Assembly (NCBI GenBank): GCA_028571685.1
Contig: CM053143.1
Coordinates: 10,097,501-10,161,500, forward strand
Origin: Heterohyrax brucei
Taxonomy: Eukaryota; Chordata; Mammalia; Hyracoidea; Procaviidae
Reading direction: 5' to 3'
Length of the DNA stretch: 64,000 bases
Shown: positions 32,697-45,065 of the stretch, in pieces
Layout: each line of letters starts with the position of its first letter
Numbering within the stretch: position 1 is the stretch's first letter
Translations under genes and position numbers: made by a program
The notes under the pieces: generated by a model
Databases searched by the model: none
Told to the model about the DNA's origin: nothing
What the model saw: the letters and a program-made list of their open reading frames with translations, nothing else

Positions 32697-34592
32697 GGAA
32701 AGAAAGACTAAATTGGATATCAGAGGAGACTCTGAAACTTGCTCTTGAACATCAAGCAACTAAAGCAAAAGGAAGAATGGTGAAGTAAAAGACCTAAACA
32801 GAAGATTTCAGAGAGCAGCTTGAGAAAACAAAAGAAAGTATTACACTGACATGGTCAAAGAGCTGGAAATGGAAAACCAGAAGGGAAGAACACGTTCTGC
32901 ATTTCACAAGCTGAAAGAACCGAAGAAAAAATTCAAGCCTCTAGTTGTAATAGTGAAGGATTCTACAGTGAAACTATTAAACGACTCAGAGAGCAAGCAT
33001 CAAAAGAAGATGAAAGGAATACACAGAGTCGTTATACCAGAAAGAACTGGTTGACGTTCAGCCATTTGGAGAGGCAGCTTTGATCATGAACCAATGGTAG
33101 TGAAGGGAGAACTCGAAGCTGCATTGAAGGCATTGGCAGAAAACAAGGCTATTGGAATTGAAGGAATATCAATTGAGAAATTTCAACAAACAGATGCAGC
33201 TCTTGAAGTACTCATCTATGCCTAGAAATTTGGAGGACAGCTACCTGCCAACTGACTGGAAGAGACTCGTAGCTATGCCCATTCCAAAGAAAGATGATCC
33301 AACCAAACATGGAAATTATGGAACAATATTGTTGATACCACACACATGTAAAATTCCGCTCAAGATCATTCGAAAATACCTACAACAATATACTGACAAG
33401 GAACTGCCAAAAATTCAAGCTGGATTCAGAAGAGGATATGGAACCAGGGATATCATCACTGATGCCAGAGGGATCTTGGCTGAAAGCAAAGGATACCAGT
33501 AAGATGTTTACTTGTGTTTCATTGACTACACCGAAGCACTCAACTGTGTCTATCATACTAAACTATGGTTAACGCTGTGGACAGTGGGAATTCCAGAACA
33601 CCTAGTTATGCTCTTAAGAAATCTGTATATGGACCAAGAGGCAGTCACAGCAACAGAACAAGGGGACACTGCATGGTTTAAAGCCAGGAAAGGCTTGTGT
33701 CCTTTCACCATACCTTTTTAATCTGTATGCTGAGCAAATAATCCAAGAACCTGGATTATATGAAGAAGAACAAGGCATTAGGATTGGAGGATGACTCATT
33801 AACAACCTGCGTTATGCAGACGACACCACGTTGCTTGCTGGAAATGAAGATTTGAGGCTTTTACTGATGAAGATAAAGGACCACAGCCTTCAGCATGGAT
33901 TGGGCCTCAACATCAGGAAAACAAAAATCCTCCCAGCTGGACCAGTAAGCAACATTGTCATAAATGGAGAAAGGATTGAGGTTGTCAAAGATTTCATTTT
34001 ATCTGGGTCCACAATCAATGCCCTTGGAAGCAACAGTGAAGAAATCAAAAGATGCATTGCACTGGGAAAATCTGCTGCAAAGGACCTCTTCAAAGTATTC
34101 AAAAGTAAGGATGTCACCTTGAAGACTAAAATGAGCCTGATCCAAGCCATGGTATTTTCAGTTGCATCATATGCAGAAGCTGGACTGTGAACAAAGAAGA
34201 CAGAAGAATTGATGCCTTGGAATTGTAGTATTGGAGAAGAATGTTGAATGTACGATGGACCACCAAAAGAACAAACAGATATGTTCTGGAAAAAGTACAA
34301 CAAGAGTGCTCCTTGGAAGCAAAGATAGCAAGACTGCACCTTTCATACTTTGAACATGTTGTCAGGGAAGATCAGTCCCTGGAGAAGGACGTCATGCTTC
34401 GTAGAGCGGAGGGTCAGCAAAAAAGAGGAACACTCTCGATGAGATGGATTGATACAGTGGCTGCAATAATGGGCTTAAGCATAAAAACAGTTGTGGACAC
34501 GGCATAAGACCAGGCAGTGTTTTGTATTGTTGTTCATAGGGTCGCTATGAGTTGGAACCAACTTGACGGCACGTAACAACAACAATATGCCG
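32697..34592 (+). mobile_element. RTE/BovB-type LINE, best-preserved copy
   Basis: About 1.9 kb, 5'-truncated (full RTE elements are about 3.2 kb). It carries the RT domain and the C-terminal segment in order and ends GTCGCTATGAGTTGGAACCAACTTGACGGCACGTAACAACAACAA. The tail hairpin (GAGTTGG-AA-CCAACTT, 34549-34564) and the ACAACAACAA end are shared with the AfroSINE. Stops and one or more frameshifts separate the frames, so it is inactive. Confidence 0.95.
33095..34500 (+). pseudogene. RTE reverse transcriptase remnant
   Basis: Reverse transcriptase of a non-LTR retrotransposon. The blocks are: LPTDWKRLVAMPIPKKDDPTKHGNYGTI (33240-33325), LPKIQAGFRRGYGTRDIITDARGILAE (33400-33485), CFIDYTEALNCVYH (33515-33555), and the catalytic YADDT at 33813-33827. 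Then come LLAGNEDLRLLLMKIKDHSLQHGLGLNIRKTKIL and the ISGSTINALGSN-like LSGSTINALGSN block. In 34241-34507, RTNRYVLEKVQQECSLEAKIARLHLSYFEHVVRED is the usual RTE C-terminal segment. At least three frames are needed. Confidence 0.92.
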
Positions 34593-35495
34593 TCAGGGAT
34601 CCTTAAACCTTCTTACATAATCAAGTAAAAAATTTACTGTCAGTAATTGAAATTTGAGCCTCACAAAATGAATTGAAAACATGAATATATAAAAATGTTA
34701 CAATAATTTCATATTTAAATTTAAACTACAGGACACCAGTTTTTATTTCCAACATTAAGAAAACTACAAAAATGATTCCACTTCTGAAAAAGTTTGGTTG
34801 CAGATGCACCTTCAATCTTACTCTTGGCTGTATGAATGACTCATTTGGAAAGTGATCTGCCAATATGAATCAAAGCCTAAGACCCAGTAATTTGCTTTCT
34901 CAGAATTTCCTGAAGTATAAAAAAGCTTTATATATAAGAATATCCATTATAGGTGCATTTAAGACAGTAGAAAATTAGAAGAAAATGTCTAATCAGATTG
35001 TGTTACATCCAAGTAGTAGACTATTTCAAGGTTTTAGAAGTGATTTTTATGAAAACTAGGTAATAACTTAAGAAAATGGTAATGATATAAAATTACCTTA
35101 GGAGAATAAACATATTAAACTATATCTGCCATATGATTACAGCACTATTATTTAAAACATTATATATAAATAAGAAGAGAGAGAAGAATGCAAAAAGGTT
35201 ATCAGTGTTTGTGTTGAAGTACTTGTTCTGAATCAAGGATGGCATCAGAATCATCTGACGTATTTTTAAGGAACTCCTGTTCAGGACTCACTCTCAGAGA
35301 TTGATTCATTGACTACACCAATAAAACTGATACAAATCTGATTAAATTCTTTCTTGGGATCTTTATCAGATTTTATAAAGAAAACTACTTTCTTTTTTTC
35401 TTTCCTAATTTTGTTCACATTTTCTGAAGCAAACTCACATTGTGTAATGTAAAAAGAAAATATAATAATTAAATCCATTAATTACAGCAGCAGTA
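34593..35495. other. Single-copy AT-rich DNA with a MER5-like fragment
   Basis: Mostly unrecognised. At 35238-35312 the order CATCAGAATCATCTG, TTTTTAAGGAACTCCTG, CTCAGAGATTGATTCA resembles a plus-strand MER5 (hAT-Charlie) element. Confidence 0.45.
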
Positions 35496-35700
35496 GCTGA
35501 AAACCTCTTATTAAGCATTTACATCAGACACACTTTCTCCTTTAATCCTGAAAATTTTATTGGATAAATGTTAGTTTTGTGACTCTATAAATGAGGAAAC
35601 TGATGCTGAGAGAATTTAAGTGGCTTCCTAAGATCATGCAGTTTTAATTAGCAGAGTTAGAATTCAAAGCCCTACTTCTCTTGTGTGTGATAAAATCATA
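35496..35700 (-). mobile_element. MIR SINE, ancient
   Basis: Reverse MIR order: TTAAGCATTTACATCAGACAC, then CTTTAATCCTGAAAATTTTAT, then AATGAGGAAACTGATGCTGAGAGAATTTAAGTGGCTTCC, then AGAGTTAGAATTCAAAGCC. Confidence 0.75.
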
Positions 35701-36062
35701 CAAGGACAAAATTATGTCAAAATGCCAGAAAGTCTGGCATTGCCATTGGCCCTCATTTAGATAACTGGCTTGAGGTTTTTGTTTGTCTGCTTTAACTACA
35801 CTGAAATTATACAATCATACCAAATAGAATGTTTCAAGTACAAAAATGTTCAGTTCTACGTAAGGTACCAGAATGAATAGTAGATGTGGGAAGTGCGTTG
35901 TGACTGTCGAATATATGGAATCCGAGAAGCTAATCAGAGAATCAGTGGGAACTATGCTTCCCCTCCAAATGTTGTACTTGAAAGCATCTTCCTTCACAGT
36001 TCCTTAATACAATTCTGATGCTGAGAGGATTGTCATTTTTACAGAAATTTTAGTCATTAACA

Positions 36063-36160
36063 ACCTAACCAAACCTAACACAGTTGAGCTGATTCTGATT
36101 CATGACAATACAGTGTGTTACAGAACAGAATTGTTCCCCATAGAGCCTTACCGGCTATAA
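36063..36160 (-). mobile_element. AfroSINE fragment
   Basis: Tail and body recognisable (TAACCAAACCTAACACAGTTGAGC, TTACAGAACAGAATTGTTCCCCATAGAG). It stops where the L1 3' end begins, so the L1 may have inserted into it or the two abut. Confidence 0.7.
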
Positions 36161-37269
36161 CCTTTTTCTTTTTTCTTGTGTTTTCAGTGAAAGCTGATAA
36201 TTTGAGTCAGTTTGTCATACAAAAACACACACTTTGTGATGTGACAATAGCTGGTCTCCCCACACTGTAACAGCACACTCTCCCCTTTACCTTGTATTTC
36301 CTATGTCCATTCAAACAGCTTCTGTTCCCCTCTCCTCATCTCTCCTACGCACAGGAGCTGCCCAGTTAGTCTCCTGTACCTATTTAAGTGAAGAACACTC
36401 TTCACCAGTATTATTTTATATCGTATACACCAGTTCAATCTTTGTTCGAGGAGCTGGCTTCTAGAAAGGTTTCATCTCCAGCATGACAAACACTTTTAGG
36501 GCTATGTCTTCAGGGACTTCCAGTAGAATCATCGTGTGGTCATTTTGCTAGAGTTCTGCACCCCACATTGCACCCACTCTATTAGGGACTCTGTTTTGAA
36601 TTCCTGAAAGGGCAGTCATTGGTGGTGGCCAGGTGCCATCTAATTTATCTTGTCTCATGTTGACATAACTTCTGATTTATGTGGCACTTTCTGTCTCTTG
36701 GGATCAAATTTTCCTTGTGTCTTTCATGTTCTTCATTGTCCTTTGCTCCAGGTGGGTTGGAGATCAACTGATGCTTCTCAGATGACTACTTAGTAGTTTT
36801 AAACATCCTAAATACCACTTATCAAAGCAGAATGCAAAACATTTTCTTAATAACCTGTTATGCCAGTTGACCTAGATGTTCCCAGAAACCATGACCCCCA
36901 AACTCCTACCCCTACTACTCTGTTCCTCGAAGTGTTTGGTTGTGTGTACAAAAACTCCTTCGCTTTTAGTTTAGACCAGTTGTGCTGACTTTTCCTCTAC
37001 AACGTGTTGTCCCTACCTTCACCTAAAAAAAATTCTTTCTCTTACATAACTGACAAACCATCAAAGAATGTATTCTTCTGTGTTTAAACCTTTTCTTGAT
37101 CCCTTATAATAGTGAGCTTATACAATATCTGTCACTTTTTGATCGACTAATTTCATTGAGCACAAGGCCTTCAAGATTTCTCTGTATTACTTTCCCAAAT
37201 TCATCATTATCCTCTATAATTGTGTAATGTTCCATTGGTGAATATAACATACTTACTTTACCCATTCAC

Positions 37270-40200
37270 CCCTCAGTGGGCATCTAGGTTGATTCCTTCT
37301 TTTTGCCATTGTGGACAGTGCTGTGATGAATATTGGTGTGCCTGTATCTTGCGTATAAGCTCTTATTTATCTAGGACATATTCCCAGAAGTAGCATTGCT
37401 GGACTGTAAGATACAATCTATTTTTAGCCTTTTGAAAAAGTGCCAAGTCAATTTCCAAAGTGGTTGTACCATTTTACGTTCCTTCAAGCAGTGTATAATT
37501 GTTTCAGTTTCTCTACAACCTCTCTGGAATTTAATAGTTTGTGTGTTTTGGATTAAAGCCAGCTATGTTGGAGTGAGATGGTATTTCACTGTAGTTTTGA
37601 TTTGCATTTCTTTAATGGCTAATGATTGTATTTCCTCATGTACCTGCTAGCCAGCTGAATGTCTTCTTTGGTGAAGTGCCTGTTCATATCCTTGCCCACC
37701 TTTAATTGGGTTATTTGTCTTTCTGCTATTAAGGTTGTGCAGTATGTTGTAGGTTTTAGAGGTAAGACAGTGACGGGATTTGTCACAGTGAGAAAACTTT
37801 CCCCAGTCCGTAGGCTGTCTTTTTAGTCTTTTGGTGAAGTCTGCAGATGAACATGAGTGTTCAAGTTTCAAGAGTTCCCAATTATCTATTTTCTCCTTTG
37901 GTGTCTGTGCACCATCGGTAGTGTTTTGTATCCTGTGTTTTAGGGATCCCAGCATTGATCCTATTTTTTCTTCCATAATCTTTATCATTTTAGATTTTAT
38001 ATTTAAGGCTTTGATATATCTTGAGTTAGATTTTATGCATGGTGAGAGACATAGCTCTTTTTTTTTTGGCAGATAGATATCCAGTCATGTCAGCACCATT
38101 TGTTAGAGACTATCTCTTCCCCTGTTTACATACTTTGGACCTTTGTCAAATGTCAGCTGCTCATAGGTTTAATGTCTGGATTCTCAGTTCTGTGCCATTG
38201 GTCTGTGGCTGTTGTACCAGCACCGGGCTGCTTTGACTACCATGGCAGCGTAATAGATTCTAAAGTCAGGTAGTACGAGGTCTCCCACTTTGGTTTTCTT
38301 CTTCAGTAATGCTTTATCTATCCAGGTCTTCTTACCCTTCCATATGAAGTTGGTGATTTAATTTTCCATCTCATTAAGATATGCCATTGGAATTTGGGTC
38401 AAGATTCTATTATATCTACAGATGGTTTGGGGTAGAATGGACATTTTACCAATGTTGAGTCATCCCATTCATGAGCAAGGTACATCTCTCTGCTTAAGTG
38501 GATCCCTTTTAGTTTCTTGTAGTACTGTCTTGTGGTTTTCTTTGTACAGGTCTTTTAGGTCTCTGTATAAGTTTTTCCTAAGTATTTTATCTTCTCATGG
38601 GCTATGTAAATTGATTCAGTGATTTCTTCTTCAATGTTCTCTTTGTTGGTGTAGAGGAATCCAGTGGATTATTGTATGTTTATCTTCTAGCTTGATGCTT
38701 TGCTGAACTCTTCTATTAGTACCAGTGGTTTTGTTGTATGTATATTTTAGGGTTTTCTACGTTTGAGATCACATCATCTGCAAATAGAGATACTTTACTT
38801 CTTCCTTAACAGTTTGGATATCTTTTATTTCTTTTCTGACAGTGCTGGCTAGAATCTCCAGCACAATGTCGAATAGAAGTGACAAAAGGCATCCTTGTCT
38901 AGTTCCTATTCTCAAGGGGAATGCTTTCAGCCTCTCCCCATTTAGAATGATGTTGGCTATCGGTTTTATGTAAATGACCTGTACTACATTGAGGAATTTT
39001 TGTACTATTTCTATTTTGCTGAGAGCGTTTATCATAAATGCATGTTAGACTTTGTCAAATGCCTTGTCTGCATGAACTGATAAAATCAGTTGGTCCTTGT
39101 TTTTTGCTTTTCTTTGTGACTGATTATATTAATTGCTTTTCTAATGTTCAACCATCCCTGTATACCTGGTGTAAATCCCACTTGGTCACGGTGAATTATT
39201 TTGTCGAAATGTTGAATTCCATTGCCTAGAATTTTGTTGAAGATTTTTGCATGTAAGATCATGAGACATACTGATCTGTAATTATCCTTTTTGTGTTATC
39301 TACTTGGTTTTTGTATCACGGTTATGCTGGCTTCATAGAATGAGTTTGGGAGTATTCCATCTTTTTTTATGCTCTGAAATACATTTAGTAATAGTGGTAT
39401 TAATTCTTCCCTGAACGTTTGACAGAATTGTCCAGCGAAGCTGTCAAGGCTATGGTTTTTTGTTGTCATTGCTGGGAATTTTTAACTACTTTTTCAGTAT
39501 CTTCCTTTCTTATGGTATTAGTTAGTTGTTCCATCTCTGTTTGTGTTAGTTTAGGTAGACACTGTGTTTCTGGAAATTTGTCCATTTTCTTTAGGTTTTC
39601 AAATTTGTCAAGAGTATTATTTTTCATAGTATTCTATTACGTATATATTTTTAAATTTCAGCTGGGTCTGTCGTGATGTCACCCATCTCATTTCTTATTC
39701 AGGTTATTTGCTTCCTCTCCTGTTTTTCTTTTGTCTGTTTGCCTAATGGTTTGTCCAGCTTGTTGATGTTTTCAAAGAACCAGCTTTGGGTCTTGTTAAT
39801 GCTTTTAATCATTTTTCCATTCTCTAATTTATTTAGTTCTGCAGTGATTTTTATTATTTGGTTTCTTCTGGTGCCCAAGGGGTCCTTTAGCTGCTGTCTT
39901 CTACTTATTCAAATTATAGGGTTAATGCTTTGACTTGGGCCCTTTTTTATTTAAAGTTATATGCAGTTACTGAAACAAACTGATGTCTGAGTACAGCTTT
40001 TCCAGGTTCCAATGGTTCTGTCAGGATGTGTTTTCATTCTCATTTGGTTTTGTGAACTTCTTTATTTTATCTTTGATTTCTTCTGCAACCTAGTAGTTTT
40101 TGAGTAAGGTGTTGTTCACTTTCCATGTGTTTGATTTTTTTTCATTCCTTTTTCTGTTATTGAGTTCTACTCTTACACCTTTGTGATCTTCCAATGCTTT

Positions 40201-40850
40201 GGATTATTAACATTTGCTGTATGACCTAATATGTGGTCTATTCTGGAGAATGTTACATATATGTTAGAAAAGAAAATATGCTTAGCAGCTGCTGGGTGAA
40301 ATGTTCTGCATATGTCCATGAGGTCAAGTTGGTTGATTGTGGCATTTAGATCTTTCATCTTTATTGAGCCTTCTTTATGAATGTTCTGTCCTACACAAAA
40401 AGCAGTAAGTTGAAATCTTCTACTTTTATTGTGGAGGTGTCTGTATCTGTTTTCAATGCTGTTAGAGTTTGTTTCACATATTCAGGAGCCCTATCACTGG
40501 GTACATAAATATTTAACACGGTTATATCATCCTGACACATTGACCATTAAATCATTATATAATGTGTTTCCCTGTCCATTATGGTAGATTTTCCCCTACA
40601 GTTTGTTTTGTCAGAAATTGATATTGCCACTGTTGCTCTGTTTTGAATTTTCTTTGCTTGACATATTTTATTCTATCCTTTGAAAATATAGTTTTTTCAC
40701 ACTTGAATCTAAGATAGACCTCTTGTAGGCAGCATACAGATTGACTGTATTTTTTTTAATCCATTCTGCCACTCTCTGTCTCTTTATTGGTGCATTTAAT
40801 CCATTTTTATTCATCATAGTTATTGATAAGTATGAGTTTAGTGCTGTTTT
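37270..40850 (-). pseudogene. L1 ORF2 remnant (copy D)
   Basis: Minus-strand blocks in order: endonuclease N-terminus (ALNSYLSITMMNKNGLNAPIKRQRV) at 40668-40949; late endonuclease (NQLDLMDICRTFHPAAAKHIFFSN, SRIDHILGH) at 40173-40358; RT ([41 protein letters not shown]) at 38769-39035; and the post-RT region (SRKTNNPIKGGQGYEQALHQ) at 37647-37988. No long frame remains. Confidence 0.88.
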
Positions 40851-41249
40851 TTTAAAGCCTTTTTTTGTGTTGTTGAAAGTTTCTTTGTTCCACTGAATTT
40901 TCTCTAGTGAGTCATTATTCTTTATATGTTTTCTTTTCCTCTTATTCATTGTTGGTTTTATATTTGCTGAAATTTCATTTTTTCTTGTTCTTGTTTAGAT
41001 GTATAGGATTGTTTATTTTCTCTGTGTTTATCTTAATATGTACCTTTATTTTTCTAAATTTAAACCAGTCTTTTATTTCTTTATATTGCATTGACTTCCT
41101 CTCTTGTGACTACATTTTTAAGTCCCTCTTTTTTATTGTAATGTTGACATCTTTTACACATTGATATCTCTGTTTCCCTAATTTCAATATTTAATGTATT
41201 ATTGTGATTTCCCTGTTGGGCTTAATATCTGCTAGCTCTCTCCTGTATT

Positions 41250-42200
41250 CTAGTCTTGTGTTGTTACCTGCTGTTACTGATTGCCTAACCAAAGGGAATC
41301 TCTTTAGAACTTCTTGTAATTTTAGTTTGATTTTGCAAATTCCCCAAATTTCTGTTTAGCTGGAAATTTTCTAATTTTTCCATTATTTGAGATACAGTAT
41401 TGGTAGATATTCAATTCTTGGCTGGCAATTTTTTTCCTTCAAGTCTTTGTACATGTCATCTGTTTGTCTTGTTGCCTGCAAGGTCTGCTGAGTAGTCTGA
41501 GCTTAGTCTTCTCAACTTTCCATTGTAGATAATTTTTTATTTAACCCCAGGTGCTTTTAAAACTCTCTTCTTTGAGTTGGATCCAACTCGACGGCACTTG
41601 GCTTGGCTTGGCTCTTTAGTTTTGGCTAATTTAACTATGTCTTAGTATCTTTCTTTTGAGATCTACCTTGTGTGGCATTTGATGACCATCTTGAATAGAT
41701 ATCTTCTCAGCTTTCATGTTATCATGGAAGCTTTTGGTCAATAAATCTTCTGTATTTTATTATCCCCCATTCTGGTACTTCAGGCACTTGCAGAGTATTC
41801 TTCTTGATAGTCCCATAGAACTTTTAGTTTTCTTCATTTTTTGAAATTCTTTTATCTGATTTATCTTCAAATATGTTGGTGTCAGTGTTTTATCTTCAAT
41901 CTCACTAATTCTGCCTTATTTTGCCTTAATTCTGCTCTTTCAACTTTCTATTGAGGTTTCTAATTCTGTAATTTTATTTTTAGTCTTCTCAATTTCTGAA
42001 TAATGTCTCTCAGTGGTTTCTGGCAGCCTGTTCTACTTATCATTACCTGCTACTACATTTTACCTCATTTTCTGGTCTCTTGAAGAGTTCTAAATAATTA
42101 TCTTTTGTACTCTACCTCTAATAATTCCAGATGTTACCTTCATCTGGAAAATGTCTTAATTCTTTGTTTTGGAAGCTTTCCGAAGAGACTGAGGTCTGCC
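41250..42200 (-). pseudogene. L1 ORF1 remnant (copy D)
   Basis: The reverse strand reads decayed ORF1 C-terminal domain blocks; the plus strand has AATTCTTGGCTGGCAATTTTTTTCCTTC near 41411 and TTTAGTTTGATTTTGCAAA near 41325, as in copies A and B. No frame over 60 codons survives. Limits are approximate. Confidence 0.65.
41574..41613 (+). mobile_element. 40-base AfroSINE/RTE 3' tail insertion
   Basis: GAGTTGGATCCAACTCGACGGCACTTGGCTTGGC sits within the L1 ORF1 remnant with nothing of the SINE body upstream. The first 16 bases form a perfect palindrome. Flanking CTCTTCTTT and CTCTTTAG could be a degraded target duplication. Confidence 0.75.
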
Positions 42201-42233
42201 TCTTTATGTGACTTGATATTAACTGTTTTCTCT

Positions 42234-42400
42234 GTGGAAACCCTGGTGGCTTAGTGGTTAACAGCTATGCCTGTTATCCAAAAAGGTTGTCAGTTATAAT
42301 CCACTAAGTTGTCTGTGGAAACTCTATGGAGCAGTTCTGCTCTGTCCTGAACAGTCACTATGGGTCAGAATTCACAACAACAGTGGATTTGGTTTAGTTG
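42234..42400 (+). mobile_element. AfroSINE nested in L1 copy D
   Basis: Sense orientation: GGAAACCCTGGTGGCTTAGTGGTTAACAGC (A box), GGTTGTCAGTTATAATCC (B box region), GGAAACTCTATGGAGCAGTTCTGCTCTGTCC, and a tail ending GGATTTGGTTT. Confidence 0.92.
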
Positions 42401-43512
42401 TCTCTGAACCATCAGTAAGTTGTTGTATCTGTTTATTTTATGTTTGCTTACTGTGTTCTAGCTTTTGTTTTGTTTTGAAATGCCCAAATATGCTGATCAT
42501 GAATGTTAGTTTCATTGTTGGTGCCTTGTCACCAAGTGGTCTGAGCTGTTACTAGTGCTATGAGCCCATGGGTCTGTTCACTTTTCTTGTCTGTACACAT
42601 CTGGAGCGCAGATATCTGGTCACCAAGTGTGTGGTAAAGGCTCTCCCTTACAGTCCTAGGTGTGCAGAGGTGATAGGTGCAGACACAGGTATTTGCTGGG
42701 AAAGATAGAGTGCTGACAGCTATCTTTGAGTGTCTGGGAGAAAGGTGTGTCCATATTCCCTAAAGCATGTACACAGATATATTCTACTGTAGGACTTTAG
42801 ATGCTGGATGTCATATGCAGAGGTGAGAGGCATTCAGTGTCCATGGACATGGACCCCTGGTATCTGTACCTAGGCAAAGGAACTGTCTCTGCCTTGAGTT
42901 CCCAGCTTAGGAGAGCCAGCGGGTATGTTCCCCACTGCAATGCCACTTCCCCCCCACCCCCAGTGTTTGTTAAGTTGTTTGCTGTCCACCTCTCCAATTC
43001 TAAGAGAATGGCTCAGGGCACATGTAAGGGATCCAACTTCATGCCTTAGGAATGCATCAGTCTCTGTAGTCAAGCACAGTGCAGAGAAGGAATGAAGAAG
43101 GGAGAGAGGGTTATCCTGAAGGAAAGTGTTCGATATGAATGGGGTAGGTTAGACATATGCCATCTAACTTTTGATACTGAATGTCATTTTTCACTGATTC
43201 TAGAGGTGTAAGTGGATTTTCCATCACTCAGTCTCTCCCACTGAAGTACAAACTGCCCCAACACCACTGCTTCCCTTTCCACACTCGCTGCCACTGACAC
43301 TCCTGTGGAGTGCAGATTTCCACTGGGTCAATTCTGGCTAGTTCTAGGTACTCTGGATCTACTCTCCTTTACTACTCAGTCCTATTCCTCAACTTTGCTT
43401 TGATGTTCAGGACTCTTAGAATGTTACATATAATCAACTTCTTTTTTTAATCTTTGTTCCTAAAAGAAATCAAAGGATGTATCTGACTACACCTCCATCT
43501 TACCCCTGCCCC

Positions 43513-44925
43513 TTGGCTCTAATCTTTCTAGAAGCAGATCACCAGGTCTGTCTTCCATGGTATTATTTGATGGGTTCAAATCATGAACATTTAGGTTAGT
43601 AGTCAAGCGAAAACCATTTGTGTTACCCAGGGACCTTTTTAACTAAAAATTCTCAATAAAATCCTTTAAAAATCTTTATAAAGATAAAAATGTGAGACAT
43701 TAAAGGTTAGGCATACCATCAGCTTTTCCACATTAAAGAGGTCACCCTGTTTGTCCTCATAACACCTCCTACTAAAGCCACTCTAAAAAAGGATGAGAGA
43801 AAGGTCAAGGCCAAGCAGCTGAATTTGACTTTCTCATCTAGAGTTTGAAAAAATCTGTGGTCAAAGTAACATCAAATAATATTTTCAGGGACAGAGAAAA
43901 TCATTAAGCAATATTACATATGAGAAAAGATACAAGAAGTTAATTAGTAAGTTTATCATGTCTGAAAATTAGAAACTAAGCTTGGCAAACATTTGAACAG
44001 GGAATTTCCATTCAATTGCTAATGCTTATATGATCATATATATTAAATACTAAATCAGTTTTAGAGTTTAGTTCAGATATTGCTACTAATTAGTTTTGGC
44101 TGATACTGAAGTATTTTGTATGCCCCATTTATAAAAGCACTGTTTGCCCATCTGTTCATAGGTTGAGAATGATTAAAGGATACTTATTTTGGCTGTTGTA
44201 AAAGCCAAATACTTCTTATGTTGAAAATATGTGACAAAACCAGTTTGTATCGCCAAGTTTAGAAATATATTAAGAGATTTGTGATGCCTCCCTCCCCAAT
44301 TCCTCTTCCAACCTGCATTACCAAAAAGTAAATATCGCCATTCTCCTGATTAAATTGGCATGTCTTCTTTGTCCAAATGTGCTGCAATTTAGTTATAATT
44401 TACATGATTTACTCTGATTTGGATCCTCTGGTCCCAGGCTGTGTGAAGGGCTTTCGTTTCCTGTATACGCAGCCTTGAAGGAGAAACACGTGATGTCCTC
44501 GTGCTTGGAACGTTGGATCTGCAGGCAACTTGGGGAGACAAGTAAATTTGTAGCCTAGTTTAATCCTCCCGAGAGACTCTGTTCAGTTTGAAAACAGTGT
44601 ATGAAACTCAACATGGACGGTGCAGATTCTAAGAACAGGAATAGGATACCTTTCCATGAAATTCATACTTTAGTCCTAATATTATTTTAGCACCCCATTT
44701 TCAAATCTTCCCAAGGGCTTAATGCCTCATGCTACTAAGATCTGTTTGCTTTGCAAATCAGAGGAAGGTTCCGGAGATTTTCTTAAGTAAGATGTGATCT
44801 TCCTTTAGTGAAAAGTAACACCATTTTAACTCAGGCAAAATTTTACAGTAACTTAAATATCTGAATGAGATCTGCTTTCTTTTGTGCTTCCAACGGGCTT
44901 TTTGTCCCCCCATCATTCCTCAGAG
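43513..44925. other. Single-copy DNA with a locally CpG-bearing stretch
   Basis: No repeat recognised. 44445-44575 holds about six CpGs and a CACGTG E-box (44489-44494) in otherwise CpG-poor DNA. No exon structure was found. Confidence 0.45.
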
Positions 44926-45065
44926 AGTCCCTTGGTGGTATAAATGGTTAATGCACTTGGCTGCTAGGAGAAAGGTTTGTGATTCAAGTATCCAGTCAAA
45001 GACACAGTGAAAGAAAGATCCGATGTCCTACTCCAAAAAAAACAAGCGCTATCCCATTTTTGACC
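44926..45065 (+). mobile_element. AfroSINE, longer-head subfamily, diverged
   Basis: AGTCCCTTGGTGGTATAAATGGTTAATGCACTTGGCTGCTAGGAG, then TTTGTGATTCAAGTATCC (B box region), then AAGAAAGATCCGATGTCC. The tail is not recognised. Confidence 0.75.

Larger units (their letters stand above)
36166..43512 (-). mobile_element. L1 LINE (copy D), near full length, older
   Basis: Minus-strand L1 of about 7.3 kb including inserts. It has a 3'UTR (36166-37260), ORF2 (about 37270-40850), ORF1 (about 41250-42200) and a 5'UTR to about 43512, where the sense strand contains AAGATGGAGG. It is interrupted by an AfroSINE (42234-42400) and a 40-base SINE/RTE tail (41574-41613). Divergence is greater than in copies A-C; all frames are broken. 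Confidence 0.9.

Noticed and set aside
33095-34500. Retron, group II intron or DGR reverse transcriptase
   Set aside because: The YADD-type motif, the RTE tail and neighbouring AfroSINEs fit a eukaryotic RTE LINE; nothing prokaryotic is present.
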